Part shown: piece after piece, positions 1-13,100 of the stretch
Position numbering within the stretch: the stretch's first letter is position 1
How the letters are laid out: the number at the start of each line of letters is the position of its first letter
DNA from: Lethocerus indicus
Taxonomy: Eukaryota > Arthropoda > Insecta > Hemiptera > Belostomatidae
Direction of reading: 5' to 3'
NCBI GenBank assembly: GCA_019843655.1
Contig: JACDQD010000003.1
Coordinates: 3,536,925 to 3,600,924 of the forward strand
DNA length: 64,000 bases
Made by a program: the position numbers and the translations under genes
The notes under the pieces: model-generated
Databases searched by the model: none
What the model was told of the DNA's origin: nothing
What the model saw: only the letters and a program-made list of their open reading frames with translations

Positions 1-420
1 GTATGTTCCACGTATTTTATTATGATTGTGCAGTAGTAGCACTAAGTTTTAGTTGTTGTACTGCGCTATGTTTTTGCCTGAGACCGAGTAAGTCATCAAT
101 TTTGCCATATGGCAGACGATAAAAGACTGTTCCTGCCGGCCGGGATACGTCATCGGAATATGCAATTTACTTTATCCTACATCGGGGAGAGATAGCTCGT
201 CCGCCGGCATTGCCTAATCTGGGCCTGCATTATTTTTATCGGAGCCAAGAATTGGAAGAGATCGCTTCAACCCCCGCCCCCTTCATCCCTTCCACATCCC
301 CTGTTTTTCCTCAAGACTGATGTGCCTCAAAACAGAATCGTGCCCAATCTGGGACGAGGCTCGAGATTAATCGGTCTTGTCGGTACTTTAGGTCGCGCTT
401 GATAACCCTTGCAAATTATT
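1..420. other. Unique non-coding DNA, nothing recognised
   Basis: No open frame of useful length, no repeat and no RNA-gene signature was seen here. The stretch ends where a partial foldback element begins. Confidence 0.6.
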
Positions 421-427
421 CTGAAGG

Positions 428-620
428 ATGTTAGCCACTTTTGGCACTTTGGATGTTTTTTGGGCTTCCTCACTGCACTGTCACTGTCACTTGTGCTATA
501 TGTAAGGGGCTAATACTAAAATGTAAGACATACCTTTGTTGCGGGTTAGTATTAGGTGCGCCGTACCATTGAAACTAAATTCACTGAATACACTACGCGT
601 TTTAATAGTCTTAAAAATAT
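428..620 (-). mobile_element. Foldback hairpin element, partial copy A
   Basis: Read on the minus strand, this matches the foldback element at 31.3-31.86 kb: first the loop segment (ending near 617), then the 57-bp core at 506-562, then the inner part of one arm (about 430-500). Identity by eye is about 90 percent over roughly 190 bp. The core carries the same nested inverted repeat, with TAATACTAA opposite TTAGTATTA. Only one arm is present, and homology stops near 430 before the outer arm, so this is a truncated copy. No protein is encoded. Relative to copy B it lacks about 15 bp of the loop. The family is not one I recognise by name. Confidence 0.85.
506..562 (-). repeat. 57-bp nested-hairpin core of foldback copy A
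   Basis: The core is exactly 57 bp, the same length as in copies B (31588-31644) and C (43493-43549). On the minus strand it differs from copy C at two positions by my count. The ends form an inner stem (GGCGC...TAATACTAA against TTAGTATTAG-GCC) around a loop containing CCCGCAACAAAGGTATG. Confidence 0.85.
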
Positions 621-3600
621 AGTTCAACGATATAATTCAAAGCCCTGACTAACCTGAGAATAAGGACTTAAATGTATAAAATATATTGGTTAAATTAAAA
701 AAAAAAACTGGAGATACACATCTCAAAATAATTTTGTTTTTGTAATTTTAATGCGACTATGACACGAGTGTCTAAAAGCGGCGTTCATAACGCCGTTTCA
801 TTGCCGAGCGTTATCGCGCGGTGATAATAATTTCATGCTATTTTCGAAGAGCTCCTCTCCCCGAACCCATAAAAAATAATAGGAGTATTGCACTTATCTG
901 AATCTAAGCTGCGTTCAGATATCGGTTGTTTATTCTCTCGGGGTAGAGCTAAAGCTGCGCCGTCCTTTTATCCCCTACAGAGGCGCACGATTACGGCGGC
1001 TCTCGAACGGGAGATATCCGGACAATATTGATACGGCATAAATATCTTCTGCGGAATCGCTGCTTTTGGTACGACTTTCAAAACACGCAGGGGGGGAGAG
1101 AGATTTTTGGTTCCAATCGTCGGCTCCAATCATTCCCCGAACTCCTTAACGGATATTTCATGTATTACTGAAAGAAAGAGTTACTGCAAAACAAAATGAA
1201 ACAAGGAAGTGCTATTCTGCGTGGGCATATATTTTTGTTCAATCGTTAGGATCCTGCCTCTTTCTGAAGAGGCGGGAAATGATCTCGATTAAGGACAGAT
1301 TTTTTTTTTTTTTCTGAATAAAAACTGATTTATAACATCGGCTCTTCTTAATCAATTTACAGTACTTGAATGTCCGCCGTCGATCGCGATCCGTGTGGTG
1401 ACTTCAAAGAGCTTAGATGTTCATTGGGCTCCGATTCACCCAGCGCGGCTTAAAACTTCAGTCTTATCAGGACGGCTATTAATTCGCGCAGAACTATTGT
1501 TTTCTGTTACGAGTGGGCCAATGTCGTATTTCTCGGACGCCTTTGCTTTTACCTCTCTAACAAATGTATTTTTCGAGTGCTTGATGTCCCCCCCCCTCCA
1601 TTGTTTCGCTTGGCGGGGCAATAACAGCGCTCCCTTTGTCTATGATTCTATACCGTGAAAATTGTTGAAAAGTTTTCCCACTCGGGAGATGGATTTTGTA
1701 AGATCGGCGTGGCCGTGGGATGGGGGTTAGAGGGAAACATCGTTCGCGTAAACAACATTTTACTTCCCCCCGCCCACACGGTAAAGTATCTCATATTTAT
1801 TTCCAGTTTAACCGGGTCGTGGCAGGAGTCAAAAGTTCCTGTTTATACAAGATTCTTATACAACCCCCCCCCCTTGTAGTGCCGGTGGGTGGGCCACCCT
1901 AAAAGTCCATATATTCCTAACCGAGAGTTTGTCCATCGAAGTAATTGGGTCAAACAGGCACCGACCCTCGGGTACTTCGTACACGTGGGGTTCATACCGT
2001 GTTTACTGTTCTTCAACCCTATAATATGAAGAGAAAGACCAAAGAAATTATATTTACCGTGTTGGACGTTATAAAATTGAATCTGAAACGAAATTTCTTT
2101 TTACTATTGTAGTTTCCCGTCGTTAAACTTCCTCTTCTACGCTTGTATATCTCCACCCCGACCTCGACGTGCATAGTTGACGAATTTATAAAATTTTAAT
2201 TTGCGTTTAAAAAATTTTATATTTATATTTTTTTAAGTATCGATATTTCGTAAAGAACGTTACTCTACTCCGGTTCATAATAAAAATATATCCCGTTTTC
2301 AAATCGGTCATAAATTACCGGATTTCGCTTACGTTTCCGGGGGTCGTATCGTTATTAATTTTGCCGTTCGGCCCAGGGGAAAAAAGTCACCCTCTTCCTC
2401 CCCTCAGCTCGAAGTAATATTTCAGAGGGTTTTTACTCCTTAGCGGCGGACCCGATAAATATCCGGTCCGTGAGCAGGGTATTAATGCTGTGTCCTGAAT
2501 ACAATTAAAAAGCCGGAGTAACCGACCCCCGGTAATTATTGTTATCATTGTCCGAGCAGACAATGGTGCTGGCGGCAAGCTCGCCTCGCCTCCCATAAAT
2601 CACTAAACTGCCCCCTCAGCTAAGCCTTTCTCGGGCTGCCCGCTCTCACCTGGCCGCCCATTAAATAGTATTTTTTTTTATTATTTATTTCGCCCCCAGT
2701 GCGTCGCGAATTATTAAAATTTAATTTATTTCCTCCCTCCCCCGGACCCACAATCCTCCAAACTTAAAACGGCTCGGTGTAATTTTGATAATTAATTCGG
2801 GCGGTATTTCTTTCTTTCGTTTTGGGGGCGGTTGGGGGAAGGGACACGGAATCTTGAATAATGTGTAATATCTGGACTCGATTTCATTTATGGTAATGCG
2901 ATTCTGATTTTCTTTTTCTTCCCTTTGCCCTTGTATTAAAGTATTAAATGATTTTTCTCGAGATTTAATACTGAGCCGATTTTAGATTCAATCGAATAAC
3001 TTATATTCCCGAAGGTTCGATATATATATCGATACCGTTTTAATACTTCGTACTGTTGTTTAGAATAAAATTGCAAATTGGGTATTCCCAAAAGGTTTTT
3101 CTTCTACGATATTGTCGTTTGTAAATATTGTTCCCATAAAGCGCTTGTAGCTAAGAAATTTCCAACGAATTCGTCGTGCTTGAATCCTAATATGTACTGA
3201 TGGTTCGGAGGAGGGGGTAATAATATTAAATAAATAAAAATAAATTTTTACATAGATTAAATAAATATGGTGGGCCGTTATTAAGTAAAATTAATTACCT
3301 CCTTTCGCCGTGATGCAATTTATACGCTTCTTACAATTTAATGGAGGTCCAACCTGAATAATAATAAATCTTGAATAATAAACATCTAATTAACTCTTAG
3401 GTCTTCGCTTGTTAAGACCGAAGCTCCCGGCGTAACCGGCCTAAGGGCTTAACATTAATTGTTTGAAGGGAACTTATAATCCGGGGGAAATTACGCTGCA
3501 CTTAACGCGTGAAGAAGTGCTTCGGAAGAATAATTAAGGATGTAATTGCGTCGTGTAATTACTAAAATGCGCGGAAATATATGCGTGTAAATTATGAATA

Positions 3601-5029
3601 CATTTTTGCGTGAAATTACAATTATCGTGTTTAATATAATGATAATGTTTTCGCGAGGACTCATTAAATTGCTTCTTCAAAGTTTATAGACTGATAATGG
3701 AATACGCTAATATTCTTGATTGGGCGAGAAACGATTTTGTTCATTTTTTATTTAAATTTATTCCAGAATAAGGAAAGTTCCTAAACCAATTAGGAGCATC
3801 ATCGCGGAATTGAATTGTTGAAACACTTTATTAGGAGGGATTTATTGGATTATTCTTGAGCCCTCGGCCCTTGGAGGATGGGTTTGGTGTTTTGGAGTTG
3901 AAACTTGTAGTTTCAGAATACGTTGTTTTGGTATTGGAGCGGATAGGTGGTTTTAATGAGGGACGGTTCGGAGCAGTGCGGGCTGGATTGGCACCCATCC
4001 ACCCTCCACCCCCCAACCCCTAGGATTTGCATATTTAATAGGGGATTATTCGACCGTCTCACCAAGTTTGACAACTATTGTTTCATCGAAACCAATTTCC
4101 CCTTGCCGAGTTGGCGGCCCAGTGAAGGATCACTCCGACTACAAACTATGCTAACTTCCATTTGCCTTCCCACTCTGCGCTCCGGCTTGCTATCACCCTG
4201 TTTCTCTTTCTCTCCCCAACCGTCCTTCGTCCCCTTTCCCGTTCCTCTCTCTCTATATCGTTTGGACATTTGAATGGTCATACCCCCCTACCTCCCCACC
4301 CCAGGGTGCTTTGGTGGAAGGGAGAAGGACCTCCAAATCCGGTATTGATTCCTGTAGCTCTCTGCCCGAGTCCGCCTCTCTGCAATTTGAATGGCCTTTT
4401 TATTAAAAAAAAAGAGGGCCCACTGATGTTTCTTTTTTTCGTAATTATTATGTGTATTGTTATAAAGAACGCCTATGTCATTTCGTCGTGGTAGATTCTT
4501 CGTTAGTAGCCGACGTGCGTAAGTACCAAAATGTGTCAGAGATGTTTATTTTGAAAACATAAAAACAACTCTACATTGCTTACGGTTTGTCAGGAACTCG
4601 AGCCCTCATTAGACTGAAGAAGGTAATTAAATTAATTTGTCCACGAGAAAGAAAAACGTTTGGCGCGATTACACAATTTATGGTGTTCAATAGTCTATTT
4701 ACAAATACTTTACTTACTTAAAAAGTTTACAAATAAAAGACATTTATCGGAGCCGTGGTCCGATCATTACGTTTTACAGTTCTACCCACTTGTTTTTTGT
4801 ACTATTTTGTGAAAAAATGAGTTGCACACGAACAGCCCGCATTATTCTTTCTTTTTTATATGAAAATATTTTTTTTTACCGTGTTTGGAACAGTTTGCAT
4901 TGTGAAGTCTGAAGCTAAATCACCCTGCCCCTTCAGTATAACTTCCACCGTGTCGGCTTCTCGCGATATCCCGTACTACGGAACTTCCTTTTTATCTGTC
5001 CCTCCGCATTCCTTCTGTGGAGGAAGGGC
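621..5029. other. Gene-free AT-rich DNA with GC patches
   Basis: No coding region could be supported. Open frames here are under about 110 codons and coincide with pyrimidine-rich or C-run stretches (for example 3947-4494), with no domain. A-runs (697-706) and T-runs (about 1301-1313) are present. The palindrome TATCGATA, the DREF-type motif of insects, occurs at 2238-2245 and 3027-3034, but with no promoter context I can support. Confidence 0.55.
1252..1277. repeat. Short GC-rich hairpin
   Basis: CCTGCCTCTT and AAGAGGCGGG pair as a 10-bp stem with one T-G wobble around a TCTG tetraloop. It does not match the histone 3'-end stem-loop consensus, and no U-run follows. Function unknown. Confidence 0.5.
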
Positions 5030-5076
5030 GAGAGAGGGAGAGAGAGCGAGAGAGAGTGAGAGGGGTAGGACCCACC
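5030..5076. repeat. GA-rich microsatellite
   Basis: An imperfect AG/GA tract about 45 nt long. The arginine/serine-rich open frames that cross it on both strands are by-products of the repeat. Confidence 0.85.
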
Positions 5077-5622
5077 GGTAGTAGGTTGGGGGGTAAGGCC
5101 TCCCAACCTGGTATTGATTTCGGTACCTCTCCCGTGGCCGAACCCCTTCGCCCATTTTGTAGCCCGGGCAATGGGCAATAATTTAAAAAATTGTCGAAAA
5201 TAATTTTCGTTTCATCGTATTTCATTAATATTAAAGAGGCCCTACTCCGTCCGGCCTACGCGTTTCAATGAAGATTTTTTTTTATTACCAGTGCGGTCAT
5301 GCACTATTATGCTTCAACGCTTCCCACAACGAATTTGATTCGGCTGAAGAGTATTTTTCAGTATACAAATTCTAATGGTGTGAAAACGATTTTCGCCGTT
5401 ACGCCTTTTGTTTCGTAACTTTTGTGGTTACACGCTAATTCCGACAATAATCAAATTCCCAAATCCCCCCCCCTTTATGGCATACCCCGATCGCATTCCC
5501 CTGGAGGGAATATGGGACTGAATCGATATTTCGTTTATTATTCGTCGGGGTTTGAACTCTTCAGGCCTTGACAATGAATTAAATTTAGGCCTACCGGCGT
5601 CCGCTCGTTTGTTTGTTTTGAT

Positions 5623-5644
5623 TGTGTGTGTGTGTGTGTGTGTG
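5623..5644. repeat. (GT)n microsatellite
   Basis: Eleven uninterrupted GT units. The VCVCVC and THTHTH runs in the overlapping open frames come from it. Confidence 0.95.
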
Positions 5645-8079
5645 AGTACTGGTATACAAACAAACTGTACACTCCCTTCGGTACAGTTGAAATTGACATA
5701 TGGTCGGTTCCACACTCCCCAAACGTACATATCCAGGACGTATGCCTACTGCGCCCCTACTAGTCGTAAACTCCACTCCCTCCCCCAATACCTTCGGCAT
5801 TTTTTACGATTCAACTTGCCAATAAATGCCCGATCATACATACGGCCGCCCTTTCGTACGGATTAAAAGAGTATCGCTTATGAAAAAACCCAAATATTTT
5901 TATTTTTATTCTGTTCGAAGAATTACTTAATAAATATGAAAAATCAAGAATAAGTTAAGATTATTTTTTTAAGATCTTACCATATATCATTATTGAGTAA
6001 AGACGGAAAATCCCTAAATAAATCATACGGAAATAATTTATTTCGCGGCGGGGCCCCAAATTGTGTTATTTAAATAGAAATATTATTTATCTGTATTTTA
6101 GAACTTTCAGGCTGTTCGTTCTGTTGGCTCGGGGTGAAAAGGGGGTTTGTTCGTTCCTATTTCCTGCGACAATACAGAAATTGAATCTATTATAGTTTAA
6201 TTCCCATTTTCCGATATGAACTTTATTTTTTAGCGAATAACAGCCATTCTTCCCCCGATTTCGGGTTCAGTATTGACTAGAGAGTTCGTCGAACTCTGTT
6301 TCCTTCTTGGTAAATGAATTTGTCCCAATTTCCGACATTGTCCGCCGTGAAGGTGGGCCCCGCCGACAGAGAATAGGAGCTAGTGTATAGGTTCATCTTC
6401 TGAAGAGTGAGTGGGTTTAAGCCCTCTTCATTCAATTGCTACTCGATCTCCGGCCCCGGTCTCCGAAGTCATTCCTTACAGGTGACGCTCGTTCTCCTCT
6501 TCCTACTTGCCCTTTATCCGCTTCCACTTTGACCCTTTTTTTTCTTTCCCTACTCCCGCATCGCCATTCGGCTGCGATCGTGTCCTCTCCAACGTCGGTA
6601 GAATATATATATATCCACGACTCACGTTCATCTTTATTCAATGGACCCCTGACTACCGGCAAGTGGCGGGTCGCTTTTATTTTCGGATTACTTCCAATTT
6701 CTGTCCGCTTGTGGGAAATTTTCCCCCTTGCATTTTTACCGGCGTCCTTTCTAAAAGAAATAATCTACCTACAGTGGCGTTTATCGAATGTTTTTATCCG
6801 AACAAAATTACACGATACAAGAAACCTGATTATATAGAACAATTTTCCAGAAATTGAAAAGTAAATTATTTTCATCCTAACAACAATGTAAAAGTATTCA
6901 CTTTTAAATAACTATCATAACTGAGGTACTATTGATTGATTCAATTATTATTGCGTATTATTATTCGTCAATTTCTTATTTTGGGGAAATTTTTGTGTAG
7001 TCCGGGAAATATTGCACTTCAGAAAATATGCACCATAGGCGCCAGAAACTGAGTAAATCATATTTTTGAATAATGATGACTGAGTCGTCCGGTCATTTTT
7101 CAGACTTGGCCAACTTTCGATGATGGTTGTTGAGAACTATGAGTGAATGGCCTACTGTTTTCCTCCTTGTCCGTAGATTGTCGGGAGTGAAAGGTAGGGG
7201 TTGGTGGGGGCGGGAATTGAAACCGGGCGATCGGATGGGGTTGAATCGGGGTGGAGGTGGGGTTGTACCTCGATTGATCAAAGTAGCGGCCACTTCTCTT
7301 TGTAACTGGCGGTAATTCCGGGCCCCCGGGTCCGATAGGTAATCGGTTCTTCCCCTCTGGCCGGGGTCGTCGTGGCCCCGACTATTGGCCGCTCCGGAGA
7401 GAAACGCTGCCCCTGGGGTGGGGTTGAAGGTTTTGGCCCCCCAGTGAGGCGGGTAATCGGCCGGCAAATGAGAGCGGACCCCTCCAGCTTGGCGTTGATT
7501 AATCTTCATATCCTCTGCCCCCCGTCTTACTGCGCCACCGTCTTCGACGCTGCCTTACTTTGATCGTTAGCGTTAAAGGTGCCCGCCCTTTCGACCCGGT
7601 TAAACTCCCCCTGGAGAATTTTCCCTGCGCGATTGTAAGTAGGGGTGGAAAATACGATTCTCGGACTGCGGTAGACGGGAGCCGTTAACCTACGATAAAT
7701 GTTGTATGACGCATTACTCGATGTATTATATGTCGGGCTTTTTCTTTAAATTGGCTCAGTGACAGAAACCTTCGCTGTCCTCCCATCGTACAGATCGTGT
7801 CGCAACTTAACACATACAGTGATACTGAGAACGAATAAATGTTGATACGAGAGAATCTCCGGGAATCAATTATTGCCGGTATTGGGAGCGCTGCAGAGAA
7901 TTAAGCCCTTATTGACTGTGCAGGATTTTGTGCCGTGCGAGAGAGGGTGGTGGAGGGGGGGCGTGTGAGGAGAGGACGTGTATTACAATGAAAATTGGAA
8001 AAGCCATAATCGAGTTAAAAACACAACGCGTATACACGAGTGGCGGCGAGGGTGGAGGTGGTGGTGAGGGGGTTCAATT

Positions 8080-8245
8080 AAATCGCCCGTCATAATTAAT
8101 CCGGCCTAATTAAATAAACGAAACTCGTCGCGAAAATCGCCGGCCGCCTGTAATTTTAATACACAACCGGAGTTGTTATGCAAAGACTGTTTACGCTGCT
8201 AATGGCTTTCGGGCTTACTGTCGTCATAAATGCGTGACGTGGGGA
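8080..8245. promoter_or_regulatory. Candidate enhancer: clustered homeodomain, POU and CRE-like words
   Basis: The stretch contains TAATTAAT (8093-8100), TAATTAAAT (from 8107), TAATTTTAAT (8151-8160), the octamer-like ATGCAAAG (8178-8185), TAATGG (8200-8205), GTCATAAA (8223-8230, the type bound by Caudal/Abd-B class proteins) and TGACGT (8235-8240). Short AT-rich words are common in AT-rich DNA, so this is only a weak inference. No gene is close enough to name as a target. Confidence 0.15.
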
Positions 8246-9850
8246 TTTGTGTACTTTTATAAATTATATTTTTTCGTTGTAAAAACCTCTGGGGCCCGTC
8301 TGACAAATGATATTTATCGATCGGTACAAGAACCGCTCTGACATTCCGATATGAGGATTAACGATGGATTTACGTGCTATGATATTAAGTCGATAAATAA
8401 ATTATGTTTCTGAAAGTCTTTACGAATGCTTCCATATTCATTCGTACATGGGAATAAGTATTAATTAACCCAGGAAGAGCTGATTTTTAGATAACATGTT
8501 TAATATTTTCGGAGTTACGTGTAAAAACAATCAACTCATCGCCGGTACCCGAGATATTTGGAGTATATTTTTTTTCCAATTCAAGTACAGAAATAAATAA
8601 ACAGCGATTTTAAATGAGCCTAATTTGTATTTTTTGAGCACGAGGAATGTGTTGTTGGAAGGGGGGGGATGAAGTTTTTTCGAGTAAATTTAACCGCGGT
8701 CGGCTTGAAATCGGATTTAGGAGTTCATCCCTCCTAAAAACAATCTGTTCCGTTTCTAGGTCAAAGGGCGTTTTGTGCGCAGGCCATTCCTAAAATCCAT
8801 CCCTTTCGACCGTTTTCCGTATTTCCTACCCTCCCCCCAATTTTCCCCCTTCCGCACTCCAGATTCCTAGTCCGGCGTCGGTTTTTCATTTGTACTTTTC
8901 CCAACAGCGAATTTCTGACCCCGACGAATTGCTTGGATTACGCACTTTTCGGCCAATTCGATGGATAATGTTACGTGCATTTTTAATAGAATTTTCGTTA
9001 TGTATTTCTTATGTATTTTCGTTATAATTCTTTACATGTATTCACAGAAATACGCATGATCCGAAGTGAATTCTTCATCCTTCTTCTTCTTCTTGGTATC
9101 CTACTGCGGTAATGAGAAATTAGAGGGAGGGAAATTAAAGTAGTGACATCATTTGGACGATTAGTCAAATTTCTGGTTCCGAATACCGTACCGGATACGG
9201 TCGGCGGCGTTCGCCTCTCGGTATTCAGGGCGGAACCGTTTTTCAAGACAGATTTATAGGAAAATCCTCCGAGACTTATTATTCCGGTTAAGTCGCCGTC
9301 TGCTAAAATAATTAGGGGTTGGCGCCGGACAAGAGAGTCGTCCGGTTGCTCCCTCTCCGCCTTCCCTCCACTTAGAACCCGGTAATCAGGTTAAAGTCCC
9401 CCTAGGTCGGGCCAAGTCGAGACGCCAAATTCTCCCTCTTCCCTCTTTCTCTCTCGCCCGTTGATGAAAAGTTCTGTAGCGGCAACAGTTTAATCAGACT
9501 TAATATTAATGCTGTCACAAAACTCACAAAACCCCCATGAACCCCCCCCCCTCCTAGTAATCTGTGAAAACTTCATTCGGTGGTCGACGTCAGAGTCGTT
9601 TTAACAAGTCAAGACCGAGGATAAGGCAAAGTTTGGAGATAACGTCGTTACCCTGTAAGAATTATGTAATAAATTTAGGAAATATTGGCTTCAGTTTTTC
9701 TGGTCCAGAAAATTGGATCCGTATAATTATATATAAAAAAAAGTTTGTTATCGACTTATCGCTGTTTTTGTATTATCAAATTGATACGGATTATTGTCGG
9801 GCCGGATCTTTTTGTCCCTTCCTATTACGAGCCGAGTGGCTCATTACCGG

Positions 9851-10130
9851 TGAAGGGGAGAAGTTTAGGACGCGCTCGGAGAAAAAAAAACAGAAGAATG
9901 GAAAGAAAGCGCGGAGAAAAATTTAAAAAAGAAATTCGAGAATAGGCGAAAAGAAGCGGAAGACAAAAAGAAGAAAAAGTGGATCGGAGACTGTTTCGGG
10001 CAGCTCCGGGACCCGTTCGCTCCTTCATTAACATCTGAAAGGGGAAAAGAAATAAAAGAACTCGAGCGGAGAGGAAGGGATGACGAGGACAAGGGCGATG
10101 GACAAGAGTCCGGGGGAGAGGGGGGACGAC
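9851..10130. repeat. Purine-rich tract
   Basis: For about 280 bp the + strand is dominated by A and G (repeated GGAGAA, AAGAAG and GAAAAA words). It produces lysine/arginine-rich frames on the + strand and F/S-rich frames on the minus strand, neither credible as proteins. Such mirror-type purine tracts can form triplex structures. Confidence 0.7.
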
Positions 10131-13100
10131 AGTGATTTGAATTTGGGAATATGAATAATAGAAAGGCGTAAGGACTGATTAAAAAGTGGAGAAAAAGGCT
10201 AAATAAGAAAAGTCCCGGGCTTGAGACCGCGGTCGATAATGGTAATGGGCCGGCAATTAAGGTATTTTTTTGTTGAATTGCGTGGAGCTTGTATTAGTAA
10301 GGTTTCGATTCTCCTGAAGAGGATCGGAACCGAGTGAAAAATTTCAAATGTGAATTTTAGATGTCCCCTCTAAAAAGAGGATTTTCTAACTTTTTTTTAA
10401 TCCGCAAAGCATTGTTATTCAATTTATCCTTTACCAGAGAGATGTGCCTTCAAGGTTCGTCATTAGATTTGAATGCTTTTTATTTCATAAAGGCGGGGTT
10501 TTTTTACCACTCCCTGTATATTGTAGTTTGAGTTATTTATTTAGGGGACACTATTTTTAGGGCATAGTTACAACTCGAACTTACGGTACTGGAGTACCTG
10601 GACCGCTACTTTGTTTTCCAGTTCCCATCCGTTCCGGCAGATTTTTCGGCAAGTAGCATCTGTCAGTTTATCGTCTCTCTTAGTATCTCGATGTTCCGTT
10701 CAGTTTTCGAGTTTCGAATAGCATCGGATGAAGACTGTTCTCCCGAGAGTTGAAAACGACGGAATCAAATTTGCCCGGTAGCCTTCGTTAACGTTCAACA
10801 AATATATGTCGTCGGGTATCACAGTACCGGCGTTTTTCCGGGACGTGTATGGAAATCCAGTCACATAACGTCGCCATTAAATCCGCCCCCGCCCCCGCCC
10901 CTGCCCCCATCCAGGGGGGAAGGGCTGTTGACGTTGAAGTATCTTTATTGTTGGCGTGTCCCCGATTCGGGATCTCGGCTGGTGTTGTAGGAGGGCAACA
11001 CCGGCTGGGGGCGGCGGGTGCACACTTGGAGAATAGAGAAATCTCTATACGGCACCGTCCCTGCCAAAAACAGAGCCCGTAACGAGGTCGGGCCCCTCCT
11101 CCCTCCCTCCCCCCCTTTTTACCCCATCGACATTTTCACACAGGTGGGACTCGGGAACGCCGGGCCTGAATAATTTATATCGCCCCTCCCGGCCCTCCAT
11201 TGTGTGTGCGTGCGTGGAGAAAGCAAATAGAGGCGTGTGCGTGTGTGTGGCGAGAGGGGCTGAGATCTTGGAATTGAAGACGGGGCATCAATCTCCGTAT
11301 CGCGCCATCCTCGTCCGGAGACGCTCCCATCCGTCAAACCGGGGCCTATCTATCTATTTCCCTTTCGCCCCGGCCCAATCCTGGGGGAAAACCTCTCATT
11401 GTGGAGGGAGCCAGTGGGAAAAGAAAGGATATGGGCCATGTTTCTGTATTTATCGGATTTGTTCCGTTCGGTTTCGGAACGCGATACGCGGGCTTTCAAT
11501 TTGTGACGCTATGGAACATCGAATAGAGTATAAAAAAGGGCGTTTTAATTTGAAATAGAGTGTTCAAACTTTTGTCGCCATTTTACATACAGGAAGTGCC
11601 CGAACAGTAGAGACGCGAGACCGTAATTTACTGGAAATGCGGAAGTAATCTCAGACTCTGCCCTGGCAACTTTCCATAGGGAACAATATTGTATATCAAA
11701 ATAATATCTTACCTTCTCATTGTACGTTTTGTAAATTGCTCTTTTATAAATTAAAGAAAAACTCCGGATGAAAATAACTACGAATCATAGAGTCTCTTAT
11801 AGGTCATTGATAATAGACCCAAACCCATCGACATTACTATTTGTGACGCATTTCATCTTCGGTTAAAAATTAACGAAGCTATTAATACTTCGATACTACT
11901 GACATATTATTGTGTAACGTTTTGCATTATAATTTAGTCTGGCCGTATGAAATGCGACGACATAACGAAATCTAAAAAGTTGAGAACACAATTAATCCAC
12001 CAGGAGACAGAAAACTTGGTCTGCAGAGACAACGCTAACTAGCCGGGAACGGGAGCACCCGAGAGAGAGAGAGGAAGGAATATAAGGGAATGGTTGAGGG
12101 AGCGAAATTAATAAGAGGATTAAGTTGGGGCAAGTTTTTAAGCTCGGGGGCCAACACAGCAGTGTGGGTCCTAGCTGTGCAAGTTAAGCTTTCTAAGGGG
12201 ACAGAATGCGGGCCAGCGGTGACATCAAGCCCCCTCCCCCATCCACCCACCAACCCAAGTCCGAGGGGAGATAAAAGCATCGTAAATTGAGAGATTTACA
12301 GTTCTGGCCGGAGTTATCTGTTATAAACTGATATTTTTCGGACGCGACCAAAAGAATTACAGCACGAGAGGTATTGGGGAATTTAAGAATATGCAGGATG
12401 ATGCGCGTTTATAATGAACAGAAGATAAAGAAGAATTTTTCTCAAATCTTCTGTTACTTATACTGTAACTCTAGCGAGAACTAGCGTGGGTATAATTATA
12501 ATTCCGAAAATACAGTGGAGCATTTGCTCGGTACATTATGAAGATTTTATTAGACGGCTTTAGTTATGCTTCTAAAAGAGTTCTTGTTACAACTCCTTTC
12601 AAGGGAAGTACATCTCTATTTTGTTTCATTCCGTTCTTATTACTTTCATTCTATACATTTCTTCATTTCCATGTCGGGAAATTTATATATACAGCCAATA
12701 GTCTCTCGGTTGCACGCGTGTTTGTGGTTTTAATACAGTCATAAAACAATTCGTGTGTAGAGCCAATAAAAATACCGACGGTGTTGGAGAAATTAAACCG
12801 CCGATTGGACAGAAGGCCGTGTAAATGTATCGGTGCCTGGAACGATGCGGCGAACGCCGAGGCGGAAAAACCGTTCTGCAGATAGCCGGAATAATACGGG
12901 ATATACCGTATATCTACGGTGTACTGTTGGGTAAAGTGGATACGGGGCTTGGGAATACCAACCGCCTTCGGTCACGGTAGGCGATCAGCCGCAGCGATAA
13001 CGCGCCCAGAAAAAAACAACCGAAAATTCGGAAAAACTTGTCGGAAAAGTACGCGCTAAATACTGAGATTTTTATTTCGTTTCCATACGGTTTCGTAATT

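Larger units (their letters stand above)
5077..9850. other. Gene-free DNA with a GT microsatellite and a GC-rich block
   Basis: No recognisable gene. 6430-6660 is pyrimidine-rich on the + strand. 7150-7560 is GC-rich and gives overlapping open frames on both strands (138 codons on the minus strand), but these are rich in P, R and G, have no domain, and mirror each other. 8080-8245 has a cluster of homeodomain-type words, listed separately. Confidence 0.55.

Noticed and set aside
1252..1277. Histone mRNA 3' stem-loop
   Set aside because: Stem and loop sequences do not match the conserved histone hairpin, and no histone frame is nearby.
7093..7563. 138-codon minus frame and overlapping + frames
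   Set aside because: GC-rich patch with open frames on both strands, no domain and no splice context.
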